From NCBI RefSeq assembly GCF_009711185.1, contig NZ_WMIF01000005.1, positions 62,001 to 126,000 on the forward strand: a DNA stretch of 64,000 bases, in the 5' to 3' direction. The stretch is from Paracoccus limosus (GTDB taxonomy: Bacteria > Pseudomonadota > Alphaproteobacteria > Rhodobacterales > Rhodobacteraceae). The notes under the pieces are model-generated. The model had not been told where the DNA came from. It did no database searches and was given only the letters and a program-made list of their open reading frames with translations. How positions within the stretch are numbered: the first letter of the stretch is position 1; every line of letters begins with the position of its first letter. Positions 25,625-34,676 of the stretch are shown here, piece after piece. The position numbers and the translations under genes are program-made.

Positions 25625-28039
25625 ATGGAACGTGCAGCATCAGCTTCGGGGGTGGCGGCATCCCGGCCCGGACATTCTGGGCTGGGTCTGGGCGGCTATG
25701 CGCCGCCCGCCGGCGTCACCGACGAGATGATCGGCCCCGATGGCCGGCTGCGCCCGGCATGGGCGCCACTGCTGCAGCATCTGGCCGCGCTGTCGCCCGA
25801 GGCGATGAGCCGCGCGCTGGCCCGCGCCGACCAGTATCTGCGCGATTCGGGCGTGTTCTATCGCCAATATGGCACCGGCACCTCGACCGAGCGGCCCTGG
25901 CCGCTGAGCCATCTGCCGGTGCTGATCGACGAAGACGACTGGGCCGAGGTCAGCGCCGCCCTGATCCAGCGCGCCGAGCTGCTGGAACTGCTGATGGCCG
26001 ATCTTTACGGCCCGAACCGGCTGGTGGCTGCCGGGCATCTGCCGCCGGCGCTGGTCGCGGGCAATCCGCAATGGCTGCGCCCCATGGTCGGCATCAAGCC
26101 GCGTCTGGGCCATTACCTGCATTTCGTCGCCTTCGAGATCGGGCGCGGCCCCGGCGGCGACTGGTGGGTGCTGTCGGACCGCACGCAGGCACCCTCGGGG
26201 GCGGGCTATGCGCTGGAAAACCGGGTGGCGACCGCGCGCGCCTTCCCCGATGTGTTTGCGGCGCAGAACGTGCATCGGCTGGCCGGATTCTTTCGCGATT
26301 TTCGCGATACGCTGATGAATTACCGCACCGACAGCGATGCCCGCGTCGCCATCCTGACCCCGGGGCCGCTGAACGAAACCTATTACGAACATGCGTGGAT
26401 CGCCCGCTATCTGGGCTTTACGCTGGTGCAGGGCGACGATCTGGTGGTGGATCATGGCCGGTTGATGGTGCGCACCGTGTCGGGCCTGCATCCCATCGAC
26501 ATCCTGTGGCGGCGGATGGATGGCGATTACACCGACCCGCTGGAGCTGAACGGCGCCTCGCGCATTGGCACGCCGGGCATGGTCTCGGCGCTGCGCCACG
26601 GCGGGGTGACCATGCTGAACGCGCTGGGGTCGGGGGTGCTGGAATCGCGGGCCATGATGGCCTTTCTGCCCAAGCTCGCGCCGCTTTTGACCGACGCGCC
26701 GCTGGCCATGCCCAATATTGCGACTTGGTGGCTGGGCGGGGCGGCCGAACGCGACCGGGTGCTGGCCGATCCGCAGCGGCTGGTGCTCAGCCCGGCGCTG
26801 GACACCGGCCTGCCATTTGACAGCGACCCGCCGCCGGTTCTGGCCAGCAGCCTTGCACCCGGGGCGCTGGCCGGGCGGCTGGCGCGCGACGGCGCCGGGC
26901 TGGTCGCGCAGGAACTGGTGACGCTGTCCACCACCCCGGCGCTGGTCGAGGGGCGGATCCGGCCCCGCCCCTTCAGCCTGCGGGTGTTTCTGGCCCGCAC
27001 CGCCGAGGGCTGGCAGGTCATGCCCGGCGGCTTTGCCCGCATCGGCGCCACCGAAGAGGCGACGGCGCTGGCCATGCAGCGCGGCGGCGGCGCGGCCGAT
27101 GTCTGGATCCTCAGCCCGGATGACGTGCCCGCCGTCACCATGGCGCCGCCGCCCAAGGGGCCGTTCCGCCGCACGGCGCCCGGCGCCCTGCCCTCGCGCG
27201 CGGCAGACAACCTGTTCTGGATGGGCCGCTATGTCGAGCGGACCGAGGACATGGTGCGCATCCTGCGCGCCCGCAACATGCGCTATGCCGAAAGCGGGCG
27301 CGGCGCCCTGCCCCTGCAAGAGGCGATGGACGCGCTGCTGGACGATTACGGCGTCACGCCCGGCGATGCCGCCATTCCCGCCGGGCTGATCCATACGCTG
27401 TCGCTGGCGGTGGGCAGCGCGGCGCAGATCCGCGACCGGTTTTCGACCGATGGCTGGTCGGCGCTGACCGATCTGGAAAAGACCGCGCGGCGCATGTCGG
27501 CGCGCGTGGTCCAAGGCGATGACGCCGCCCGCGCGCTGTCGGCGCTGCTGCGCAAGCTGGCGGGCTTTTCCGGGCTGGTGCATGAAAACATGTATCGCTT
27601 TTTCGGCTGGCGCTTCCTGACGCTGGGGCGGATGCACGAACGCGCGATGGCGATGACCGGGATCATGGCGCGGCTGGCCGATCCCGCAGCCCCCGCCGGG
27701 GCGCTGGATCTGTGTGTCGAGCTGGGCGACAGCGTGCTGACCCACCGCCGCCGCTTCAGCGTCTCGACCACGCGCGAGACGGTGATCGACCTTCTGGTGC
27801 TGGACCCGCTGAACCCGCGCTCGGTCCGCCATCAGGTCGATCACATGACCGCCCAGATCAACGAGCTGCCCGGCGCCGCGCGGCATGGCGAATATTCGGA
27901 ACTGGGCCGCGCCATGCTGCGCGTGCAGACCGAGGTCGCCACCGCCACACCCGAATCCATGACCACCGACGCGCTGGAACTGTTGGGCGAACGCATCGCC
28001 GCACTGTCGAACCTGTTGACCGAGGCATATCTGCGGTGA
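25625..28039 (+). CDS. Circularly permuted ATP-grasp fused to alpha-E domain protein
   Basis: An 804-residue fusion. The N-terminal about 470 residues are the circularly permuted ATP-grasp type 2 enzyme (DUF404/DUF407): YRQYGTGTSTERPW, GIKPRLGHYLHF, YALENRVATARAFPD, ILTPGPLNETYYEHA and the RTVSGLHPIDILWRRMD block. The C-terminal about 320 residues are the helical alpha-E domain (DUF403), starting at SRAADNLFWMGRYVERTEDMVR and including RFLTLGRMHERAM. In many bacteria these are two separate genes; here they are one. ATP-grasp enzymes form amide bonds through acyl phosphates, so an amino-acid or peptide ligase role is inferred. The GTGA overlap couples it to the next gene. Confidence 0.9.
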   Translation: MERAASASGVAASRPGHSGLGLGGYAPPAGVTDEMIGPDGRLRPAWAPLLQHLAALSPEAMSRALARADQYLRDSGVFYRQYGTGTSTERPWPLSHLPVLIDEDDWAEVSAALIQRAELLELLMADLYGPNRLVAAGHLPPALVAGNPQWLRPMVGIKPRLGHYLHFVAFEIGRGPGGDWWVLSDRTQAPSGAGYALENRVATARAFPDVFAAQNVHRLAGFFRDFRDTLMNYRTDSDARVAILTPGPLNETYYEHAWIARYLGFTLVQGDDLVVDHGRLMVRTVSGLHPIDILWRRMDGDYTDPLELNGASRIGTPGMVSALRHGGVTMLNALGSGVLESRAMMAFLPKLAPLLTDAPLAMPNIATWWLGGAAERDRVLADPQRLVLSPALDTGLPFDSDPPPVLASSLAPGALAGRLARDGAGLVAQELVTLSTTPALVEGRIRPRPFSLRVFLARTAEGWQVMPGGFARIGATEEATALAMQRGGGAADVWILSPDDVPAVTMAPPPKGPFRRTAPGALPSRAADNLFWMGRYVERTEDMVRILRARNMRYAESGRGALPLQEAMDALLDDYGVTPGDAAIPAGLIHTLSLAVGSAAQIRDRFSTDGWSALTDLEKTARRMSARVVQGDDAARALSALLRKLAGFSGLVHENMYRFFGWRFLTLGRMHERAMAMTGIMARLADPAAPAGALDLCVELGDSVLTHRRRFSVSTTRETVIDLLVLDPLNPRSVRHQVDHMTAQINELPGAARHGEYSELGRAMLRVQTEVATATPESMTTDALELLGERIAALSNLLTEAYLR

Positions 28040-29031
28040 CCATCTATTCGATGCAGGTGACCTTTCGCTATGACTTCGACCGGCCCAGCGGCGCCGGCCG
28101 GCAGCTGTTTCGCATCATGCCGGCGACGATTCCCGACCGGCAGACGCTGTTGGACGTGCAGCTGCGGGTCGAGCCGGAGCCGCTGGAATCCAGCCATTTC
28201 ACCGATTTCTTCGGCACGCAGGTGGTCGAGCTGGTGATGCCGCCCGGCCTGACCCGGCTGGAACTGGTGCTGGAGGCCGAGGTGGAGCGCGCCGCCCTTG
28301 ACAGTGGGCTGGACATCTCGGCGCCGCTGGCTCAATTGGCGCGCGACATCGCCGCCTATCGTGGTCTGGACCCGGCGGCGCCGCATCATTTCCTTGCCCA
28401 CACCCCGCGCATCCCGGCCGTGGCCGAAATCGCCGCCTATGCCCGCGCCGCCACCGCCAAGGCGGTCTCGACCCGCGAGGCGGTCGAGATGCTGGGGCTG
28501 GCGCTGCATCGCGACATGACCTTCGACGCCGAGGCGACCGATGTGCATACCGCCCCGGCCGAGGCCTTCGCGCTGAAGCGCGGCGTCTGTCAGGACTTTG
28601 CCCAGATCATGGTCGGGGCGCTGCGCAGCCTGGCCATCCCGGCGGCCTATGTCGGCGGCTATCTGCGCACCCTGCCACCGCCCGGCCAGCCGCGTCTGGT
28701 CGGTGCCGATGCCAGCCATGCCTGGGTCCGGGCGTGGTGCGGGGCGGAAATCGGCTGGGTCGACTACGACCCGACCAATGCCTGCTACGCGCTTGGCGAT
28801 CACGTCGAGATCGGCTTTGGCCGCGATTACGACGAGGTGGCGCCGGTGCTGGGCATGATGCGGCTGGACGGCAATCAGGCCGGCAGCCACAGTGTCGATA
28901 TCGAGGAACGGCCGCTGACCCCCGTCGCCCCGCCCCGCCCCGGCGAGGTCGCAATCACCTTGCCCCCCGGCCCACACGCCCGTCTGGCCCGGCCCGCCGC
29001 CGATCCCGCCGCGGAACTGGGCGAACCCTGA
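28036..29031 (+). CDS. Transglutaminase-like cysteine protease family protein
   Basis: A 331-residue protein with the bacterial transglutaminase N-terminal beta region and a papain-like core. The catalytic Cys lies in KRGVCQDFAQIM, the His in DASHAWVRAW and the Asp in VDYDPTNAC. The start is GTG 28036, overlapping the previous stop (GTGA); ATG 28051 is an alternative. It is the third gene of the ATP-grasp/alpha-E unit. No signal peptide is visible, so it probably acts in the cytoplasm as a protease or amidase on the product or target of the ligase. Confidence 0.88.
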   Translation: MTIYSMQVTFRYDFDRPSGAGRQLFRIMPATIPDRQTLLDVQLRVEPEPLESSHFTDFFGTQVVELVMPPGLTRLELVLEAEVERAALDSGLDISAPLAQLARDIAAYRGLDPAAPHHFLAHTPRIPAVAEIAAYARAATAKAVSTREAVEMLGLALHRDMTFDAEATDVHTAPAEAFALKRGVCQDFAQIMVGALRSLAIPAAYVGGYLRTLPPPGQPRLVGADASHAWVRAWCGAEIGWVDYDPTNACYALGDHVEIGFGRDYDEVAPVLGMMRLDGNQAGSHSVDIEERPLTPVAPPRPGEVAITLPPGPHARLARPAADPAAELGEP

Positions 29032-29046
29032 CCCCGACCGACCACG

Positions 29047-29078
29047 AAAAAGGCGCCCCGCCTAGATGACGGGGCGCC
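29047..29078 (-). terminator. Rho-independent terminator of the phosphate transporter gene
   Basis: A 9-bp perfect stem (GGCGCCCCG at 29052-29060, CGGGGCGCC at 29070-29078) is followed by TTTTT on the minus strand. It sits between two convergent genes and may also slow plus-strand transcripts. Confidence 0.8.
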
Positions 29079-29109
29079 CAAAGCCGTGCCGGATCGCAGG
29101 AGCGCCGGC

Positions 29110-30726
29110 TCAGAAGATCATGCTGAAGATGAAGAACAGACCGCCCGACAGCAGCATCGCCGCCGGCAGCGTCAGCAGCCATGCCAGCAGCAGCGAGCGC
29201 ACCGTGGCCCATTGCAGGCCCGAGCCATTCGCCGCCATGGTCCCGGCCACGCCCGAGGACAGCACATGCGTCGTCGAAACCGGCAGGCCATACATATCGG
29301 CTGCGGCGATGGTGGACATGGCCACCAGCTCGGCGCTGGCGCCCTGCGCATAGGTCAGGTGCGTCTTGCCGATCTTTTCGCCAACGGTGACGACGATGCG
29401 TTTCCAGCCCACCATCGTGCCCAGGCCCAACGCGATCGCGACCGCGATCTTGACCCAGGTCGGGATGAACTTGGTGGCGCTGTCCAGCGAGGATTTGTAG
29501 GCGCCAAGCGCCTTCATGCCATCGGCATCGACGCCGGTGGCGCTGTTCTTGGACAGGTGGCGGATCGCCTCGGACGCCAGATACATCTGGTTGCGGGTGT
29601 TGCCGACCGCAGCCGCCGGCACCTGCGCCAGCGAGTCATATTGCTGCACTTCGGTCTTGAGGCCACCGATCACCGCTTCCAGCGCCGGCAGGGTCTCGGG
29701 GGTGACGGTCTTGGTCTTGACGTAATCGGTCAGCGCAGCGCGCGGATCGACGACGGCAACCGGGGCGGTGCCGGTGGCGCGCAGCAGCGCCGCGCTGGCC
29801 GCGTCCGAGGTCTGCACAAAGGAAAGGATCGCATCCGCCGGCATCGCGCGGTTCAGCGCATAGGCCGTCGGCATGGTGCCGATCAGGATCAGCATGATCA
29901 GGCCCATGCCCTTTTGGCCGTCGTTCGAGCCATGGGCAAAGGACACGCCGGTGCAGGTCAGGATCAACAGGCCCCGGATCCACAACGGCGGCGGCTTGTT
30001 GCCCTCGGGTTCCTTGTAAAGCGCGGGGTTCTTGATCACCGCGCGGGCGGCCAGAAACAGCAGCGCGGCGGCGCCAAAGCCGACCAGCGGCGAAATCAGC
30101 AGCGATTTGCCGATCTTGATCGCCTGTTCCCAATCCACGCCCGAGGTGCCGCTGGCGCCATGCATCATCGCATTGGCAACGCCGACGCCGATGATCGAGC
30201 CGATCAGCGTATGCGACGAGGACGCAGGCAGGCCCAGCCACCAGGTGCCAAGGTTCCACAGCGTGGCGGCGATCAGCAGCGCAAAGACCATCGCAAAGCC
30301 CGAGGCCGAGCCGACCTGCAGGATCAGCTCGACCGGCAGCAGGCTGACGATGCCAAAGGCCACCGCGCCGGTCGAGACCAGCACGCCAAGAAAGTTGAAG
30401 ACGCCCGACCAGACGACGGCGACATGGGCCGGCAGGGCATGGGTATAGATCACCGTCGCGACCGCATTGGCGGTATCGTGAAAGCCGTTCACGAATTCAA
30501 AGCCAAGCGCGATCAGCAGCGCGACGAACAGCAGCATGAAGGGCAGCCAGGTCGTCGGCGTCGCGCCGGTGGCGTTCACATCGGCATAGACGCTGTAGGC
30601 GATGAACAGGATCGTGCAGGCAATGACCGCGCCAAAGGCCAGAATCGTGACCGGCGACATCGGACGGTCAAGATGCGGCCCGCGCGGGCGGGTTTCCGAG
30701 GGGGGAAATGTGGCGTCAGAGGGCAT
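29110..30726 (-). CDS. pit: Inorganic phosphate transporter, PiT family
   Basis: A 538-residue low-affinity phosphate:cation symporter in the inner membrane. The two inverted PiT signatures are present: GFHDTANAVATVIYT near residue 82 and FAHGSNDGQKGMGL in the second half. A soluble loop between them includes the helical region KTKTVTPETLPALEAV. Length is near E. coli PitA (499). It starts with a 23-residue polar tail; an internal Met at residue 23 is an alternative start. It is monocistronic with its own terminator. Upstream lies AGGTT-TATT-AACCT (30796-30809), with no clear Pho box. Confidence 0.92.
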   Translation of the reverse strand: MPSDATFPPSETRPRGPHLDRPMSPVTILAFGAVIACTILFIAYSVYADVNATGATPTTWLPFMLLFVALLIALGFEFVNGFHDTANAVATVIYTHALPAHVAVVWSGVFNFLGVLVSTGAVAFGIVSLLPVELILQVGSASGFAMVFALLIAATLWNLGTWWLGLPASSSHTLIGSIIGVGVANAMMHGASGTSGVDWEQAIKIGKSLLISPLVGFGAAALLFLAARAVIKNPALYKEPEGNKPPPLWIRGLLILTCTGVSFAHGSNDGQKGMGLIMLILIGTMPTAYALNRAMPADAILSFVQTSDAASAALLRATGTAPVAVVDPRAALTDYVKTKTVTPETLPALEAVIGGLKTEVQQYDSLAQVPAAAVGNTRNQMYLASEAIRHLSKNSATGVDADGMKALGAYKSSLDSATKFIPTWVKIAVAIALGLGTMVGWKRIVVTVGEKIGKTHLTYAQGASAELVAMSTIAAADMYGLPVSTTHVLSSGVAGTMAANGSGLQWATVRSLLLAWLLTLPAAMLLSGGLFFIFSMIF

Positions 30727-30879
30727 AATGGTTCCGCCTGGTTTCGTTCGCGGCGACGATGCTCCGCAACGATGACAGTTCTGCGACGGAACCGCAGGTT
30801 TATTAACCTTTTAGCCGCGGCGCAGCATCCTACGCTGGGGCTGGGTTGCAGTATTGGCGGAGCATTCTATCTAAGCGGT

Positions 30880-30906
30880 AAAACGGGGCGGGATGAGCCC
30901 GCCCCG
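30880..30906 (-). terminator. Terminator of the hflKC transcript
   Basis: A 9-bp perfect stem CGGGGCGGG / CCCGCCCCG (30884-30892, 30898-30906) with a 5-nt loop is followed by TTTT on the minus strand, just 5 nt after the hflC stop. Confidence 0.82.
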
Positions 30907-30911
30907 CGCGA

Positions 30912-32009
30912 TCAGTTCGCCGCCGGCGCTTGCGGCACCACGCTTTTTTCCTGCGGCGGGGTGGCCAGCGATTCCGGCATCGGCGTCAGGGTGACGCCCG
31001 CCGCCTCGCCCAAAGGCTGGCCTTCGCGGTCGGTCTCGGTCGGGGCGACATCTGCCGCGACCGGGGCGGGATCGGCCACCGCGCCCTCGATCACCGACAG
31101 CGCGGCGGTGGCCGCAGCCGGCACCGGATTGGCACGCTCGGCGCCATCGCTGCGCAGATAGTCGAAGAACTCGCCATCGGGCTTGATCACCAGCGAGCTG
31201 TTCTCGCCCTTCAGCGCGCGCTCGTAAGAGGTCATCGAGCGGGTGAAGGCAAAGAACTCGGGGTCGCGGCCAAAGGCGCGGGCATAGATCGCGTTGCGGC
31301 TGGCATCGGCCTCACCACGCACGATCTCGGCCTTCTTGCGCGCTTCCGAGGTCAGCTCGACCACGGTGCGGTCGGCGGCAGCACGGACGCGCTGCGCGGC
31401 CTCGCCACCGCGGGCGATCTCGTCGGCGGCCTCACGCTCGCGCTCGGCGCGCATCCGGGCATAGGTCGCGGTCAGGTTCTGCTCGGGCAGGTCGGTGCGG
31501 GTCAGCCGCACGTCGATCACCCGCACGCCCAGATCCTTGGCGTTTTCGCGCGCCAGATCGCGGATCTGGTTCATCAGCGGCGTGCGGTCATCCGACAGCA
31601 CCGTGGTCGAGGGCACCGAGCCCAGCACCTGACGGATGGCGTTGGTGACGATATCGGCCAGACGCTGCTGGGCGAATTGCACCCCGCCGGCGGCGGTGGC
31701 GCGGCGGAACTGCACCACATCGGTGATCTGCCAGCGCGCAAAGGCGTCGACCACCAGACGGCGGTCGTCCAAGGGCGTCACCTCCATCGGCGGCGTCGGG
31801 ATGCCAAGGATGCGGGCGTCATAGCGCGCCACCTGGTCGATGAAGGGCACCTTCAGGCCAAGGCCCGGGTTTTCGCGCACATCGACCACCTCGCCAAAGC
31901 GCAGCACCAGCGCCTTTTCGCGGACATCGACAATATAGACCGAGGCCATGACCAGAACGGCCACCACGATCAGGAACGGCAGGGCCAGAAGCGAAATCGC
32001 ACGGTTCAT
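30912..32009 (-). CDS. hflC: FtsH protease modulator HflC
   Basis: A 365-residue SPFH/prohibitin-domain protein anchored by one N-terminal helix (about residues 7-27) with the bulk in the periplasm. With HflK it forms a large cage around FtsH and tunes its membrane proteolysis. The stretch KALVLRFGEVV, the coiled-coil region rich in Ala/Glu/Arg (MRAEREREAADEIARGG) and FFAFTRSMTSYERAL are family hallmarks. An extra C-terminal tail of about 70 residues, rich in Ala, Pro and Thr, makes it longer than E. coli HflC (334). ATG 32009 overlaps the hflK stop by 1 nt (TGATG). Confidence 0.94.
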   Translation of the reverse strand: MNRAISLLALPFLIVVAVLVMASVYIVDVREKALVLRFGEVVDVRENPGLGLKVPFIDQVARYDARILGIPTPPMEVTPLDDRRLVVDAFARWQITDVVQFRRATAAGGVQFAQQRLADIVTNAIRQVLGSVPSTTVLSDDRTPLMNQIRDLARENAKDLGVRVIDVRLTRTDLPEQNLTATYARMRAEREREAADEIARGGEAAQRVRAAADRTVVELTSEARKKAEIVRGEADASRNAIYARAFGRDPEFFAFTRSMTSYERALKGENSSLVIKPDGEFFDYLRSDGAERANPVPAAATAALSVIEGAVADPAPVAADVAPTETDREGQPLGEAAGVTLTPMPESLATPPQEKSVVPQAPAAN

Positions 32010-33217
32010 CACTGGGTCCCCCCGGTCTTGGCGTCAGCGGGCGCGGTGCCGCGCAGGCGATCCAGCGGCAGATAGGGCACGACGCCCTGACCGACCTCTC
32101 CGTCCAGAATGACCTTGTTGGCCTGACCCAGAACTTTCTCCATCGTCTCCAGATACATCCGGCGGCGCGTGACCTCCGGCGCCTTGATATATTCGTCATA
32201 GACCGAGTTGAAGCGCGCGGCCTCGCCCTCGGCGGTGTTCACGGCATCGGCGCGGTAGGCCTCGGCGCGTTCGATCACGGTCGCGGCCTCACCGCGGGCG
32301 TTGGCGAGCACGCGGTTGGCATAGGCGTCGGCCTCTTTTTCCAGCCGGTCGCGTTCCTGCTGCGCGGCCTGCACCTCGCGGAAGCTGTCGATCACCTCTT
32401 GCGGCGGATCGGCGCGGTCAAGGTTGACCCGCACCACGTTGATCCCCGACTCATAGGCGTCCAGCGTCTGCTGCACGGCCAGCTTCAGATCTTCGCCGAT
32501 GGTGCCACGATCCCGGTTCAGGATCGGCGCCAGTTCCGAACGCGCCACAATGTCACGCATGGCAGATTCGGCCACCGCGCGGATCGTGTCCTCGGGATCG
32601 GCAAGGTTGAACAGGTATTTTTCCGGGTCCGAGATGTTCCAGACCACCTGATAGGCCATGTCGACGATGTTCTGGTCGCGGGTCAGCATCAGCCCCGAAT
32701 CCATCGGACCGGCGCGGCCGGTGCCGATTTCGGTGGTGCGCTCGCCCGAGACCGAGACGACCTCGGCGCGAACCACCGGCCAGGGGGCAAAGTTCAGACC
32801 GGCCTCTGCCGTGGCAAAGGGGCGGCCGAACAGCAGCTCGACGGCGCGCTGGTCGGGACCAACGGTATAGAAGGACATGAAGGCCCAGACCGCGACGACG
32901 CCCAGCCCCGCCAGACCCCAGCTGCCGCGCCCCATGTGAAAGCCCGCCCCCTGTGGCCGGCGCGGCCCGCCGCCGGTGCCACCACCGCCGCCCTTGCCGC
33001 CCATCAGGACGCGCAGCTTGTCCTGACCCTTGCGGACCAGATCGTCGATTTCAGAGATCTGGCTGCCACCGCGCCCCGGGCCCTGCGGGCGCGGCTTGTT
33101 GCGGTCACCGCCTTGGTTGCCCCCGGCATTGCCCCAGGGACGTTGCCCGCCCTGCGGCGGCTCCTTGCCGCCCTTGCCGTCATCTCCGCCGCTGCCCCAG
33201 GGGCCTTGTCCTGCCAT
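32009..33217 (-). CDS. hflK: FtsH protease modulator HflK
   Basis: A 402-residue partner of HflC. A glycine/proline/glutamine-rich cytoplasmic N-terminus (about 90 residues) precedes one transmembrane helix (GLAGLGVVAVWAFMSFYTV) and the SPFH domain, starting at VGPDQRAVELLFG. The coiled-coil ends in ERDRLEKEADAYANRVLA. ATG 33217 gives the expected MAGQGPWGSGG start; the longer in-frame sequence to 33385 reaches into gor and is rejected. Order rpiA-gor-hflK-hflC on one strand suggests a shared transcript. Confidence 0.94.
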   Translation of the reverse strand: MAGQGPWGSGGDDGKGGKEPPQGGQRPWGNAGGNQGGDRNKPRPQGPGRGGSQISEIDDLVRKGQDKLRVLMGGKGGGGGTGGGPRRPQGAGFHMGRGSWGLAGLGVVAVWAFMSFYTVGPDQRAVELLFGRPFATAEAGLNFAPWPVVRAEVVSVSGERTTEIGTGRAGPMDSGLMLTRDQNIVDMAYQVVWNISDPEKYLFNLADPEDTIRAVAESAMRDIVARSELAPILNRDRGTIGEDLKLAVQQTLDAYESGINVVRVNLDRADPPQEVIDSFREVQAAQQERDRLEKEADAYANRVLANARGEAATVIERAEAYRADAVNTAEGEAARFNSVYDEYIKAPEVTRRRMYLETMEKVLGQANKVILDGEVGQGVVPYLPLDRLRGTAPADAKTGGTQ

Positions 33218-33275
33218 CCGTCTCTTGCCTCGTCGCTTGTCGATCTGTTTGTAACTGGTGCCGCAAGATTGAAAA

Positions 33276-34676
33276 TCAAGCCGAACCCACGGGATTTTCA
33301 GCGATCTTTCCGCCGATATGTCGGGTTGGCCGCCGCATGGTGACCAGTTCCTCGGCCAGCGTCGGATGCACGGCCACGGCGGCATCGAACTGGGCCTTGG
33401 TCGCGCCCATGCCCATCGGGATCGCCACCAGCTGGATCATTTCGCCGGCCTCGGGGCCAAAGATGTGACAGCCGACCACCTTGCCGCCGCCGCTTTGCAC
33501 GATCAGCTTCATCACCATCCGCGCGTCCGACCCCGCAAACAGCGAGCGCATCGGCCGGAAACTGGCGACATAGACATCATGCGGGCCGCTGGCCGCCGCC
33601 GCCTCTTCGGTCAGGCCGATCGAGGCCACCTCATGCGGGCGCAGATAGACCGCCGCCCCGACCAGCGCATGATCGACCTTGCGCGGCTTGGCGCCAAAGA
33701 CCGTATCGGCAAAGCAATGCCCTTCGCGGATCGCCACCGGGGTCAGGTTCACGCGGTCGGTCACGTCGCCCACGGCAAAGATCGACGGCACCGAGCTTTG
33801 CGACCATTCATCGACCAGCACCTGCCCCCGGCTGCCCAGACGCACGCCGATCTCGTCCAGCCCCAGCCCCTTGGTATGGGGCGCGCGGCCGGTGGCGAAC
33901 AGCACCTGTTCATAGACCGCGCTGCTGCCATCGGCAAAGCTGACGCGGATCGCATCGCCCTCGCGCTCCAGCTGCTGGGGCGTGGCGGGCAGGCGCAGCT
34001 CGACGCCATTGACGCGCAGCTGTTCGGTGGCGTGGCGGCGCATTTCCTCGTCAAAGCCGCGCAGCACCGCATCGCCGCGATAGGCCAGCGTGACCTGACA
34101 GCCCATCCCCTGCAGGATGCCGGCGAATTCGCAGGCGATAAAGCCGCCGCCGACCACCAGAATGCTGCGCGGCAGACGGTCCAGCAGAAAGACATCGTCC
34201 GAGACCAGCCCCAGCTCGTCGCCCGGAATGCCGGGCCGCACCGGGCGACCGCCGACGGCGATCAGGATATGCTTGGCGCTGAGCCGGCTGCCATCGGCCA
34301 GCTCGACGGTATGGGCATCGACCAGCCGGGCGCGGCTTTTGTGGACATCGACATTGGCCGCGACCAGCCCGCCGGTATAGGCGCCCTCCAGCCGGGTCAG
34401 CTCGGTGTCAAGCTTGCGGCGGAATGCGGTCCAGTCAAAGGCGCCGGCCGTGGCGCCGCTCCAGCCATAGCCACGGGCCTCGGCGGCAAATGCCGGCGCC
34501 TCTGAGGCAAAGACCATCAGTTTCTTCGGCACGCAGCCGCGGATGACGCAGGTGCCGCCCATGCGGCTTTCCTCGGCGATGCCGACGCGGGCGCCATGTT
34601 CGCCGGCCGCGATCCGCGCCGCGCGCACGCCGCCCGAACCGCCGCCGATCACGAACAGATCATAGTCGAAGCTCAT
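33276..34676 (-). CDS. gor: Glutathione-disulfide reductase
   Basis: A 466-residue NADPH/FAD disulfide oxidoreductase that keeps glutathione reduced. The FAD motif GGGSGGVRAAR begins at residue 11, the redox pair is Cys43/Cys48 in GGTCVIRGCVPKK, the NADPH fold has VVGGGFIACEFAG, and the C-terminal dimer domain has AVHPTLAEELVTM with the catalytic HPT histidine. The Arg-rich NADPH 2'-phosphate contact is less clear. The start overlaps the rpiA stop by 4 nt. Length is close to the 450 residues of E. coli Gor. Confidence 0.93.
   Translation of the reverse strand: MSFDYDLFVIGGGSGGVRAARIAAGEHGARVGIAEESRMGGTCVIRGCVPKKLMVFASEAPAFAAEARGYGWSGATAGAFDWTAFRRKLDTELTRLEGAYTGGLVAANVDVHKSRARLVDAHTVELADGSRLSAKHILIAVGGRPVRPGIPGDELGLVSDDVFLLDRLPRSILVVGGGFIACEFAGILQGMGCQVTLAYRGDAVLRGFDEEMRRHATEQLRVNGVELRLPATPQQLEREGDAIRVSFADGSSAVYEQVLFATGRAPHTKGLGLDEIGVRLGSRGQVLVDEWSQSSVPSIFAVGDVTDRVNLTPVAIREGHCFADTVFGAKPRKVDHALVGAAVYLRPHEVASIGLTEEAAAASGPHDVYVASFRPMRSLFAGSDARMVMKLIVQSGGGKVVGCHIFGPEAGEMIQLVAIPMGMGATKAQFDAAVAVHPTLAEELVTMRRPTRHIGGKIAENPVGSA

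Noticed and set aside
25640-27886. 748-codon minus-strand open frame under the ATP-grasp/alpha-E gene
   Set aside because: Shadow frame of the same kind; no start signal and no conserved domain.
30796-30809. AGGTT-TATT-AACCT before pit as a Pho box
   Set aside because: The short inverted repeat does not match the tandem CTGTCAT-type Pho box, so phosphate control cannot be claimed.
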